The notes below the pieces were generated by a model. The model ran no database searches, had not been told where the DNA came from, and saw only the letters and a list, made by a program, of their open reading frames with translations. From Ignavibacteria bacterium (GTDB lineage Bacteria; Bacteroidota; Ignavibacteria; Tepidaquicellales; Tepidaquicellaceae): a DNA stretch of 64,000 nucleotides. The translations under genes and the position numbers were made by a program. Of the stretch, positions 44,818 through 54,293 are shown piece by piece. The first letter of the stretch is position 1, and the number at the start of each line of letters is the position of its first letter. The stretch spans positions 1 to 64,000 of the forward strand of contig JAIBBK010000002.1 in assembly GCA_019694675.1 (NCBI GenBank). The letters run 5' to 3'.

Positions 44818-46620
44818 TTAACTTTTTTTATGATCATCGGCATAGTACTCCTGCAAACTCTTCACTCTCGATTTTCCTTTCTTTATCATTGCAATTCCTT
44901 CGGCAAAAGAACTCGCCGCTGACAGAGTCGTGATAAAGGGGATCTTATTCTGCACCGCCGCCCATCCGATCGCGTATTCGTCGAATCTTGACTCATAACC
45001 AAGAGGAGTGTTCAGCACAACCCGTATGTCACCGTTCTTTATCCGGTCAACAACATTCGGCCTGCCTTCATTCACTTTAAATACAGGTTCCGCATTTATG
45101 CCGTTAACGTTGAGAAATTTCGCCGTGCCGTACGTTGCGATCACTCCAAAACCAAGTTCAACATACTTCCTGACAATATCAACTGTCTTTTGCTTCTTGT
45201 CATTTTCATTTACGCTGATGAAGATCTTTCCGCTTACTGGAACCGGTGAACCTGTTGACTCCTGAGCTTTAGCCATCGCTTCGCCGAATGTCTCCGCGAT
45301 TCCCATCACCTCGCCTGTCGATCTCATCTCGGGGCCAAGGAACATTTTCACCTTGGGAAATTTCTGAAACGGAAATATGGATTCCTTCACTCCTATATAT
45401 CCGATGTCTTCAAAGTTCTTCAGTTTAAACTCGCTGAGCTTCCTTCCTGCAATGATCTTTGCGGCAATCTTAACAACCGGTATGCCGGTCGTCTTGCTCA
45501 CAAAGGGCACTGTCCGGGATGCCCGAGGATTTGCTTCAAGCACATACACCACATTTTCCTTTACTGCAAACTGAATGTTGATCAGGCCAACGACTTTCAG
45601 CTCAAGCGCTATCTTTGCGGTGTAGTCCTTTATCTGCCTAAGGTTCTTTTCATTTATGGAGATCGGCGGAAGAATGGAAGTGCTGTCGCCGGAGTGGATG
45701 CCCGCCTCCTCAATGTGCTGCATGATCCCCGCAATGTAAACCTCTTCACCGTCGCATACAGCATCTACATCTATCTCGCGTGCTTCCTCCAGAAACTTGT
45801 CAATCAGCACGGGGTAGTCCTTTGAAACTTCTATATCCTCTTCAAAGAACTTCTGCACCTGCGTATCGTCATAAACTATTCTCATTGCTCTCCCGCCAAG
45901 CACATAAGAAGGCCTGAGAAGCACCGGATAACCTATCTTTCGCGCTGTCCTTCGAGCCGAAGAGTAATCAAGTGCAGTTCCGTACTCGGGTTTGGGAATC
46001 CCGAGCTTGTCAAGCAGTTTGCCGAACTTCTTCCTGTCCTCGGCAGTGTCTATGCTCGCTGACGATGTTCCTAGAATCTTTAGCCCGCTGTTCTCAAGCT
46101 CCTTCGATAGCTTCAGCGGCGTTTGTCCTCCAAAGCTGACAATGATGCCCTTCACGTTCTTTTCGATGCGCGCTATGTTGAGCACATCCTCTATTGTTAG
46201 AGGTTCAAAATACAGCTTGTCGGTAATGTCGTAATCCGTGGAAACAGTCTCCGGATTGCAGTTGATCATTATCGTCTCATATCCCTCTTCGCGGAGCGAC
46301 TTCACGCATCTCACACAGCAGTAGTCAAATTCAATTCCCTGCCCGATCCTGTTCGGTCCGCCTCCCAGAATGATTATCTTTTCACGGTCAGAGGATTCGC
46401 TTTCGCTGTATCTTTCATATGTGGAATAATGATAAGGCGTGCCGGCTTCAAACTCTGCGGCGCAGGTATCTACAGCTTTGTATACTGGCAAGATATCATG
46501 CTTCTCCCTCAGCTTGCGAACGCGCGATTCACTGGTCTGAAGAATATTCGCGATCTGCCTGTCAGAAAAGCCGAAGCGCTTGGCCTTTCTCAGCAATTCC
46601 GGAGTGAGCTTCTTCTTCAT
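44818..46620 (-). CDS. carB: carbamoyl-phosphate synthase large subunit, C-terminal half (split)
   Basis: 600 residues, against about 1070 for a full CarB. It starts at the end of the oligomerisation domain (AKRFGFSDRQIANIL, VDTCAAEFEAGTPYHYSTYE), continues with the second ATP-grasp module (IILGGGPNRIGQGIEFDYC, LRPSYVLGGRAM, VLEANPRASRTVPFVSK) and ends with the MGS-like allosteric domain (about 475-595). The N-terminal carboxyphosphate half is not upstream; a terminator and nuoG-type gene are there instead. The break lies at the natural domain border known from split carB genes, such as in Methanocaldococcus and Aquifex, so it is more likely a split gene than a truncation. Confidence 0.9.
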   Translation of the reverse strand: MKKKLTPELLRKAKRFGFSDRQIANILQTSESRVRKLREKHDILPVYKAVDTCAAEFEAGTPYHYSTYERYSESESSDREKIIILGGGPNRIGQGIEFDYCCVRCVKSLREEGYETIMINCNPETVSTDYDITDKLYFEPLTIEDVLNIARIEKNVKGIIVSFGGQTPLKLSKELENSGLKILGTSSASIDTAEDRKKFGKLLDKLGIPKPEYGTALDYSSARRTARKIGYPVLLRPSYVLGGRAMRIVYDDTQVQKFFEEDIEVSKDYPVLIDKFLEEAREIDVDAVCDGEEVYIAGIMQHIEEAGIHSGDSTSILPPISINEKNLRQIKDYTAKIALELKVVGLINIQFAVKENVVYVLEANPRASRTVPFVSKTTGIPVVKIAAKIIAGRKLSEFKLKNFEDIGYIGVKESIFPFQKFPKVKMFLGPEMRSTGEVMGIAETFGEAMAKAQESTGSPVPVSGKIFISVNENDKKQKTVDIVRKYVELGFGVIATYGTAKFLNVNGINAEPVFKVNEGRPNVVDRIKNGDIRVVLNTPLGYESRFDEYAIGWAAVQNKIPFITTLSAASSFAEGIAMIKKGKSRVKSLQEYYADDHKKS

Positions 46621-46641
46621 CTGCGCACAGTTTCGATCTGC

Positions 46642-46680
46642 AAAAAAAAGAACTCACCGTAAGTTTCATACAATGAGTTC
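46642..46680 (-). terminator. rho-independent terminator between nuoG-like gene and carB
   Basis: Minus strand: GAACTCA (46680-46674), 17-base loop, TGAGTTC (46656-46650), then eight T (46649-46642). Ends the nuoG-type transcript before carB. Confidence 0.75.
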
Positions 46681-46707
46681 ACAACTTGAAGAGCCGTAAT
46701 ATTTGCT

Positions 46708-48381
46708 TCAGACTTCAGCGGCAACCTTTTCACCTGCGATGATTCCGACTTTTCCGATGGCTTCATAATCATATCCGTTCAATAAAGGTACTGCGGAAGA
46801 AAGTTCGGTAAATACTTCTTCGGAATTCTCAAATGCAAATTCATGGCCAAGAGCTTTTGCAAGAAGCTTTATGATCTTCCATCCCGGCCTTGCATTGTAC
46901 CTGTGTCCGTGTGTCCACCTGTCATTGTGTGATCCGAACTTGTCAAGTCTTGACATGGAGAACTCACCGAGAAGCCTCTCCTGCTCAAGCGTTGCAACAG
47001 CCGGGCGTATCCTCTGAATTCTGTTCTGAAAATTCACGAACGTTCCGTTTATTTCAGCGTAAGTTGATGCCGGCAGAATTACGTTTGCATTGTCAGAACT
47101 TTCGTTCTTATTTGATATGATGCAAACCATTGAGCCGATCTTCTGAATCAGCGGAGACGCTCCGGGGAGCCGTGCAATGTCGTCATTGAGCACAAAGGCT
47201 ACTCGGATCTTTCCGCTTCCGATGCGGTCAATTAAGCTGTCGTCAATCGGCTGTATTCCAAGGAGTTTGAGGCCTGCGGCATTCGGCGACTTGTCCGCCT
47301 TTCGCAGAAGATCATCTTCGAATGATTCATCAATGCAGGGGATATATGCAATGCTTCCGCCGCACGCATCCGCCAACTTCCTGAGTGCATAGTTATCTTC
47401 AAGTGTTGAGTACGGAGAGGCGATGAATAGCGACTCGCCGCTGTCCGCATCCCTGAGCAATGCCGACGATTTTGATATCGCTTCGTCCCAGTTCACTTCA
47501 ATGAGTTCACTCTTTTCCACCGAGGCGCCCTCATATCTGATCATCGGTGATTTTATTCTGGTTGTTTCATCGTTCACAAACTTCGTTGTGTTCAGTCTTC
47601 CCCAGTCACAAAGCCAGTACTGATTCACATCCGCATTCTCCCTCGGCTCAATCCTGAGGATCTCATTGTTCCTTACTCCCATGATTGTATTGCATCCTCT
47701 CGAACAACCGGGACAAACTGTATCCGTAAAAGACATGTCCCAAACCCTCGCACGAAACCTGAAGTGCCTTGAAGTGAGTGCACCGACGGGACAGATCTCA
47801 ATTACGTTCATTGAATAAGGATTGTCAAGTTCTTCTCCGGGGAAAGTCTCTATTGTAACATGATCACCCCTTTGTACAAATGTCAGCTCAGGATCCTTTG
47901 CCACTTCCTCGCAGAAGCGGATGCACCTTGAACAGCTTATGCATCTCTCCTGGTCGAAGAGTACATTAGGACCGAGGGCAACACGTTTGTCTTTATGGTT
48001 CTTCTGTTCATCAAACCTCGATATGCCGACGCTGTACTTGTATGCATAATCCTGAAGTTTGCACTCTCCTGCTTCATCGCAGATCGGGCAGTCAAGAGGA
48101 TGATTTATAAGAAGGAATTCCATCACGGCATTCTGCGCGTGTATGGTCTTTTCAGATTTTGTGTGGACTTTCATTCCTTCTGCGGCCGGAGTGGAGCATG
48201 CAATCTGTAACTTCGGAAGATTTTCCACCTCAACGAGGCATATTCTGCAATTTCCGGAGACGGACAATGCCGGATGCCAGCAGAAATGGGGAATATCAAT
48301 TCCCGCTTCTCTGGCCGCCTGGATTATCGTCTGACCCGGTTTGAATTCGATCTCTTTGCTGTCTATGGTGAACTTTGGCAT
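46708..48381 (-). CDS. nuoG: NADH-quinone oxidoreductase subunit G-like protein
   Basis: 557 residues. N-terminal [2Fe-2S] domain (CWHPALSVSGNCRICLVE...C), His-Cys3 cluster (HPLDCPICDEAGECKLQ), two 4Fe-4S motifs (CISCSRCIRFC and CPVGAL), then the N7-like CPGCSRGCNTIMG...C and the start of the molybdopterin-type domain. The C-terminal part is much shorter than in E. coli NuoG but of a length seen in other phyla. It channels electrons inside complex I. No other nuo gene is adjacent; the rest of the complex must be elsewhere, or this belongs to a related NAD-linked enzyme. Confidence 0.85.
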   Translation of the reverse strand: MPKFTIDSKEIEFKPGQTIIQAAREAGIDIPHFCWHPALSVSGNCRICLVEVENLPKLQIACSTPAAEGMKVHTKSEKTIHAQNAVMEFLLINHPLDCPICDEAGECKLQDYAYKYSVGISRFDEQKNHKDKRVALGPNVLFDQERCISCSRCIRFCEEVAKDPELTFVQRGDHVTIETFPGEELDNPYSMNVIEICPVGALTSRHFRFRARVWDMSFTDTVCPGCSRGCNTIMGVRNNEILRIEPRENADVNQYWLCDWGRLNTTKFVNDETTRIKSPMIRYEGASVEKSELIEVNWDEAISKSSALLRDADSGESLFIASPYSTLEDNYALRKLADACGGSIAYIPCIDESFEDDLLRKADKSPNAAGLKLLGIQPIDDSLIDRIGSGKIRVAFVLNDDIARLPGASPLIQKIGSMVCIISNKNESSDNANVILPASTYAEINGTFVNFQNRIQRIRPAVATLEQERLLGEFSMSRLDKFGSHNDRWTHGHRYNARPGWKIIKLLAKALGHEFAFENSEEVFTELSSAVPLLNGYDYEAIGKVGIIAGEKVAAEV

Positions 48382-48467
48382 CTTGCGTCACAAAAATTTG
48401 CTCAAATTACTTCTATTTTTTGCCTTTATCAATTCAGTTTCTTTCATAAGGTTGTGCAAAAAATGCG

Positions 48468-48836
48468 ATGAACACCAGAAGAATAGTGCTTGTGACAAAT
48501 GACGGAGATCTGAAATTGAACGTTAAGATCTCCGCTATGACCCTGACAAAGCTGAACTGCCAGGTGACGATCGACGAGGCAAACGATCTTGCTGAAGCTC
48601 TCAGAATTTCGGCTTCGCCGGATGTTGACATGGTAATAGTGGATACAACCGGCGGATTCAGGGAAGTTGCAGGGCTTATCTCATCGATAAGGAATGAAGC
48701 CGGTTCACGAACAAAGAAGGTCATAGCGCTTTGCGGAACTGATGAAAACAGGCAGGACATTTTCAAAGCCGGATGCGACAGCATTTTTACAAAGGAGGAA
48801 TTCCGCAAAGCAATCAATAACATCCTGCAGTTATGA
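48468..48836 (+). CDS. stand-alone receiver-like domain protein
   Basis: 122 residues: a beta-alpha pattern RRIVLVTNDGDLKLNV, VDMVIVDTTGGFREVAGLISSIR, KKVIALCGTDENRQDIFKAGCDSIFTKEEFRKAINNIL. This follows a response-regulator receiver: Asp in the VIVD position could be the phosphorylation site, and the Lys in the final block matches the conserved one. The acidic pair at the N-terminus is only partly kept (ND). Possibly a degenerate receiver. Divergent from nuoG. Confidence 0.65.
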   Translation: MNTRRIVLVTNDGDLKLNVKISAMTLTKLNCQVTIDEANDLAEALRISASPDVDMVIVDTTGGFREVAGLISSIRNEAGSRTKKVIALCGTDENRQDIFKAGCDSIFTKEEFRKAINNILQL

Positions 48837-48866
48837 AAAACAAAGTGCCCCGTATTAACAGGGCAC
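48835..48866 (-). terminator. terminator after the NYN-CSD gene
   Basis: Arms GTGCCC (48845-48850) and GGGCAC (48861-48866), 10-base loop; on the minus strand followed by TTTGTTTTTC. Serves the minus-strand gene; it overlaps the stop of the receiver-like gene and could also shape the end of that mRNA. Confidence 0.6.
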
Positions 48867-48963
48867 AGGCTTTGACCGCCGCACAATGCGGCGCCGAACT
48901 CTGTCTCCTCCCCTAAGAAGACATTCTTATTACTGCGATCTCCGAACTTTAAGCTTGAAGTTC

Positions 48964-49944
48964 TTAGTCTTCCATTTCGAAATCTTCAACCGGAGGTATG
49001 AATCCCGGCGGCATTGCACCCGGCCTCTCAATGAACTTCACGTTCTTCGCAATGTCTTCACCCATTTGATTTTTCTCTATTGTAAACTCTACCTTATCAC
49101 CAACCTGAAGCTGGTTGAAGTCGGTATCTTTGCAATATGAATAATGGAAGAAGAGATTGTTCGGAGGGTACTTGATGAAGCCGAAGCCGTTCTTAATACT
49201 GAGGATCTCGCCTGAATCGCTGAGCCCTACATTGCCGTTTACCGGCTGCTGTATCATCTGCGGCATCATCTTTGGCAAAGGCTTCTTGTGCTCGTATTGC
49301 ACGAACAGATTGTTCACAATAGGATCATTCTTTCTGATCCTGTTGTCTATCAGTTCATGCATTGCAATCGGGTATGTGACCTCTTCAAGCAAATCCTGAG
49401 AAGTCCTGGTTACTAACCTCTGACCGGTATCCGTAGTGTACTCGAAATCCCAGCTTAAGACCATAACCCTTGTACCGATTGAATTCAGCTTTCTTGCCAG
49501 AGGGACATAATCTCCGTCGGAAGCGATCAGCACAAGCACATTGTAATGCTTGTAGAACGACATCTCAAAAGCCTCAAGCGCGAGCCAGACATCAATACCC
49601 TTTTCCAGCTTCATGCCTTCGGCAGTTGATTTTACTGGCAGGTAATGCGTGATAACGCCTTCTGACATAAGAATGTCGTCGAAGACCCTGTCGTAGTAAA
49701 GAGTGTCGCCTCTCTGACTTGCATCTGCAGCGCTTAATCTTCCTCTGAAATAATGGCTGTCAACGATCTGGCAAAGCCTAGTGTCATTGGATTCTTCCTG
49801 CGCCACCTGATGGCGTATGAACTCATGAAGGCCCGATATACTGAGCCTCCGCCGCCTTGCATGGCCATAAGCATAATAGTTGCTTACCTGCAGAAAGTAG
49901 TTGCCATCATAGAATACACCAATTCTCACCAGCTTGTCTTGCAT
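48964..49944 (-). CDS. NYN-domain ribonuclease-like protein fused to a cold-shock domain
   Basis: 326 residues. NYN/LabA-like PIN domain (about 1-190): RIGVFYDGNYFLQ with the first acidic residue, EKGIDVWLALEAFE and VLIASDGDYVPLARKL with the other acidic metal ligands. A linker rich in Pro/Met/Gln (about 220-240) leads to a cold-shock domain (about 245-305) with ILSIKNGFGFIKYPPNNLFFHYS, close to RNP1/RNP2. A likely RNA-binding nuclease; target unknown. GAGGT before the start is a good ribosome site. Confidence 0.85.
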   Translation of the reverse strand: MQDKLVRIGVFYDGNYFLQVSNYYAYGHARRRRLSISGLHEFIRHQVAQEESNDTRLCQIVDSHYFRGRLSAADASQRGDTLYYDRVFDDILMSEGVITHYLPVKSTAEGMKLEKGIDVWLALEAFEMSFYKHYNVLVLIASDGDYVPLARKLNSIGTRVMVLSWDFEYTTDTGQRLVTRTSQDLLEEVTYPIAMHELIDNRIRKNDPIVNNLFVQYEHKKPLPKMMPQMIQQPVNGNVGLSDSGEILSIKNGFGFIKYPPNNLFFHYSYCKDTDFNQLQVGDKVEFTIEKNQMGEDIAKNVKFIERPGAMPPGFIPPVEDFEMED

Positions 49945-51683
<1,739 letters not shown>

Positions 51684-51695
51684 ATCATTTCTTTA

Positions 51696-52730
51696 ATGAA
51701 ACTTTCCCAGTTCAAGTATCCCATTCCCAAAAATCTCATTGCCAAGAATCCCAAGAACCCCAGGGATACATGCAAGCTAATGGTAGTTAACCGTGTAACC
51801 GGTGAGCTTTCGAGCCATAAATTCAAAGATGTTCTGAATTACATAGAGGAAGGTGACGTGCTTGTGCTTAATGACTCCAAGGTCTTCAATGCTCGTCTCT
51901 TCGGCACAAAGGAAAAGACAAAGGCAAAGATTGAGGTTTTCCTTCTTAGACAACTTTCGACAGAGGAGAATATCTGGGATGTGGTGGTTGATCCGGCAAG
52001 GAAGGTTAGGATCGGGAACAGGATCTTCTTCACCAAGAACCTTTACTGCGAAGTAATTGACAACACAACCTCACGGGGCAGAATTGTCCGCTTCAATTAC
52101 AACGGTGATTTTTCCAAGTACATAGATAAGCTAGGGAAGACCCCTCTTCCGCCTTACATCAAAAGAGATGCAACTGACAAAGACAAGGAAGACTATCAGA
52201 CCGTGTATGCAAAGCATGTCGGATCAGTAGCCGCTCCAACCGCTGGACTTCACTTTACAAAGGAACTGCTGAAAAAGGCTCAGGCAAAAGGTGTGAAGCT
52301 TGCTTACATCACATTGCATATCGGACTTGGCACATTCAGGCTTGTTGAAGTGGAAGATCTTTCAAAGCACAGGATGGATTCCGAATATTATGAGCTTACG
52401 AAAGAGTCGGCCGACATAATCAATCATGCAATTTCAAAGAGAAAGAAAGTGATAGCTGTCGGAACATCGGTGGCAAGAGTGCTGGAATCAAACGTAATAA
52501 CCACAAAGCATGTAAGGTTTGGAAAGGGATGGACGGACAAATTCATTCACCCGCCGCAGTCACTCAGAATCGTTGACAAGCTTATTACAAACTTCCACAT
52601 GCCCCAAAGCACTTTGCTGATGCTTGTTTGCGCAATGGCTGACAGGGACCTTGTGATGAAGGCTTATAAGAAAGCCGTTAAGGAGAAATACAGGTTTTAC
52701 AGCTATGGCGATGCCATGATGATAGTCTGA
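51696..52730 (+). CDS. queA: tRNA preQ1(34) S-adenosylmethionine ribosyltransferase-isomerase
   Basis: 344 residues. Typical QueA order: QFKYPIPKNLIAKNP, DVLVLNDSKVFNARLFG, GKTPLPPYIKRDATDKDKEDYQTVYAK, GSVAAPTAGLHFTKELL, THxGLGTF as LHIGLGTFRLVE, and NFHMPQSTLLMLVCA. It makes epoxyqueuosine from preQ1 in tRNA. A strong terminator follows at 52759. Confidence 0.97.
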   Translation: MKLSQFKYPIPKNLIAKNPKNPRDTCKLMVVNRVTGELSSHKFKDVLNYIEEGDVLVLNDSKVFNARLFGTKEKTKAKIEVFLLRQLSTEENIWDVVVDPARKVRIGNRIFFTKNLYCEVIDNTTSRGRIVRFNYNGDFSKYIDKLGKTPLPPYIKRDATDKDKEDYQTVYAKHVGSVAAPTAGLHFTKELLKKAQAKGVKLAYITLHIGLGTFRLVEVEDLSKHRMDSEYYELTKESADIINHAISKRKKVIAVGTSVARVLESNVITTKHVRFGKGWTDKFIHPPQSLRIVDKLITNFHMPQSTLLMLVCAMADRDLVMKAYKKAVKEKYRFYSYGDAMMIV

Positions 52731-52758
52731 CGGAATCAGCGCAAAGTTAAGTCTGATA

Positions 52759-52785
52759 AGCCCGGATCACTGACCGGGCTTTTTT
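52759..52785 (+). terminator. rho-independent terminator after queA
   Basis: AGCCCGG (52759-52765), 8-base loop, CCGGGCT (52774-52780), then TTTTTT. Ends the eno-queA transcript. Confidence 0.9.
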
Positions 52786-53302
52786 ATTTCCTTCTGATGC
52801 TCCACAGCTCTTCAGCTTCCTGTCCGGAAAGTAACTCACCCTGAAAGCTCATCCCGCAACGTGCAAGAATTCTTTTCGAATGAATGTTCGTCTTAAGCAC
52901 ATGCGCCGTAACACGGTCTATTTCTTCATCACTGAATGCATAACGTATCAGTGCATCCGCCATTTCTCCTGCATAACCCATGCGGCGCAACGAAGGAGCA
53001 GTTTCAAACCCGATCTCGACAGTGCCGTTCCGTGGAACTCCCTTGTAGCCGCAGCTTCCTGCAAGCATGTTCAATGATACAACAACAGGAAAGTATATCA
53101 GCCATCTGATGCACAAGGGATCTTTGAGGATCATTCCAAGCGCTGGCTCAAAGAAGTTTCATACTGAATCTCCCCATTCCCCGGGAACATTTGCATTCAG
53201 TTCCCGGGACAATTTTCTGTCGCTCTCCATTGCTGCGACAAGCAATCGTTCAAAGCATGCAAGAAACCGGATACGCGGGGATTCAGGTGCCGGGGTGATC
53301 AT
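52784..53302 (-). pseudogene. GNAT acetyltransferase interrupted by in-frame TGA
   Basis: The reading frame starts with an ATG at 53302, directly after the stop of the upstream SRPBCC gene. It runs 47 codons (MITPAPESPRIRF..., LSRELNANVPGEWGDSV) to a TGA at 53161-53159 and continues in the same frame (NFFEPALGMILKDP, SCGYKGVPRNGTVEIGFE, RRMGYAGEMADALIRYAF, NIHSKRILARCGMSF) to the stop at 52784. Joined, the 172 codons form a normal-length RimJ-like GNAT. A single nonsense change is the simplest reading; the remaining part could start at an internal ATG (53134) but would lack the first strand. TGA is used as an ordinary stop elsewhere. Confidence 0.8.
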
Positions 53303-53740
53303 TCAGGATTGTTTCTCTGCAAACTCTTTAAACTGTAAAAGATATTTCTGCGACTCCTTCTTAAATGCGCCGGGCATCAGAAATCCTATCACCTTCATGA
53401 ATCCGCTGAAGCTGAACTCATTTTCGGTAATGTAAAGGGTCTTGTTTTCGGAAACGGGCTTGAAGAAGTTCTTCACGGTACTGACAACACCTTCCGCTTC
53501 ATAAGTTCCGCTGAACTCTGCCGGAAGATCTCTGACCGTAATGGTTTCTATCATCTCGATCTCCCTTTTGCCCATTTTGTAACGAAGGCGTGACTTTGCT
53601 CCCGGCTGTCCGGGTGTGCCGCTCAAATGCTCAAAGCTGACAAGCCCGGGTTGCCAGTGCTTCAGATTCTCCGGATTGTCGAAAAGCTCAACAACCTTAG
53701 TGACCGGAAGATCGATTTCAGTCTGAACTGTGAACTTCAT
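53303..53740 (-). CDS. SRPBCC family protein (polyketide cyclase/START-like)
   Basis: 145 residues: FTVQTEIDLPVTKVVELFDNPENLKHWQPGL at the start, then the RYKMGKREIEMIETI and AEFSGTYEAEGVVSTV strands and a long C-terminal helix (ALRKESQKYLLQFKEF-like). This is the helix-grip fold that binds hydrophobic ligands. Ligand unknown. Its stop abuts the ATG of the broken GNAT gene, so the two form an operon. Confidence 0.85.
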   Translation of the reverse strand: MKFTVQTEIDLPVTKVVELFDNPENLKHWQPGLVSFEHLSGTPGQPGAKSRLRYKMGKREIEMIETITVRDLPAEFSGTYEAEGVVSTVKNFFKPVSENKTLYITENEFSFSGFMKVIGFLMPGAFKKESQKYLLQFKEFAEKQS

Positions 53741-53787
53741 GTTTTTTCAGCAAAGATACACATTCAGAATTGAAATTCCCTCAGGGC

Positions 53788-54240
53788 TCAGTTGGAGTAT
53801 GCCTCAGGGTCGTGGATCTCCATCCAGTTCTCCGGCCTTGCAACCATAGCCCATCCGTATTGCTGATATACGTCATGAGCGTCTTTGGTCACAAGTATCC
53901 ATCTCCTCAGTCCGGTAAGATCCGGGTGATTCATTATCACTTCCAGCATCCACCGCGAAAGCCCTTTTCCTCTGTGATCCTTGAGTATGAAAAGGTCGCC
54001 GAGATAAGCGATGGTGGAGTAATCCGAAATTACTCTGGCAAATCCGATCTGAACTCCATTGTGATATAGCCCGAAACACAATGAGTTCTCAATTGACTTT
54101 TTGACCCTCTCATACGGAATGTTCTTTGCCCAGTGAGATTCCGTAGAAAGGAACTCATGGATCATCTTCAGGTCTAGCATTGACTTGTCTGTGGAAAGAA
54201 GGTATTCCCCTTTTTCAGCTTTTACATCATTCATGTTCAT
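53788..54240 (-). CDS. GNAT family N-acetyltransferase
   Basis: 150 residues. ARVISDYSTIAYLGDLFILKDHRGKGLSRWMLEVIM holds the acetyl-CoA loop (R-G-x-G-L). The C-terminal block LVTKDAHDVYQQYGWAM is typical. Acceptor unknown. 47 bases before the SRPBCC gene, same strand. Confidence 0.9.
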   Translation of the reverse strand: MNMNDVKAEKGEYLLSTDKSMLDLKMIHEFLSTESHWAKNIPYERVKKSIENSLCFGLYHNGVQIGFARVISDYSTIAYLGDLFILKDHRGKGLSRWMLEVIMNHPDLTGLRRWILVTKDAHDVYQQYGWAMVARPENWMEIHDPEAYSN

Positions 54241-54293
54241 TCAGATTAGATTAAGCATGTTATTGGATCTTGTTGGTTCGTTCACAATCTTTA

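Noticed and set aside
46642..46649. A8 run as another slippage site
   Set aside because: It is outside coding sequence and forms the T-tract of a terminator on the minus strand.
48878..48892. GCCGC/GCGGC hairpin as terminator
   Set aside because: No T-run on either strand; the neighbouring 48835-48866 hairpin is the better terminator.
53159..53161. TGA as selenocysteine codon in the GNAT gene
   Set aside because: GNAT enzymes have no selenocysteine position here and no following stable hairpin was found; nonsense mutation is simpler.
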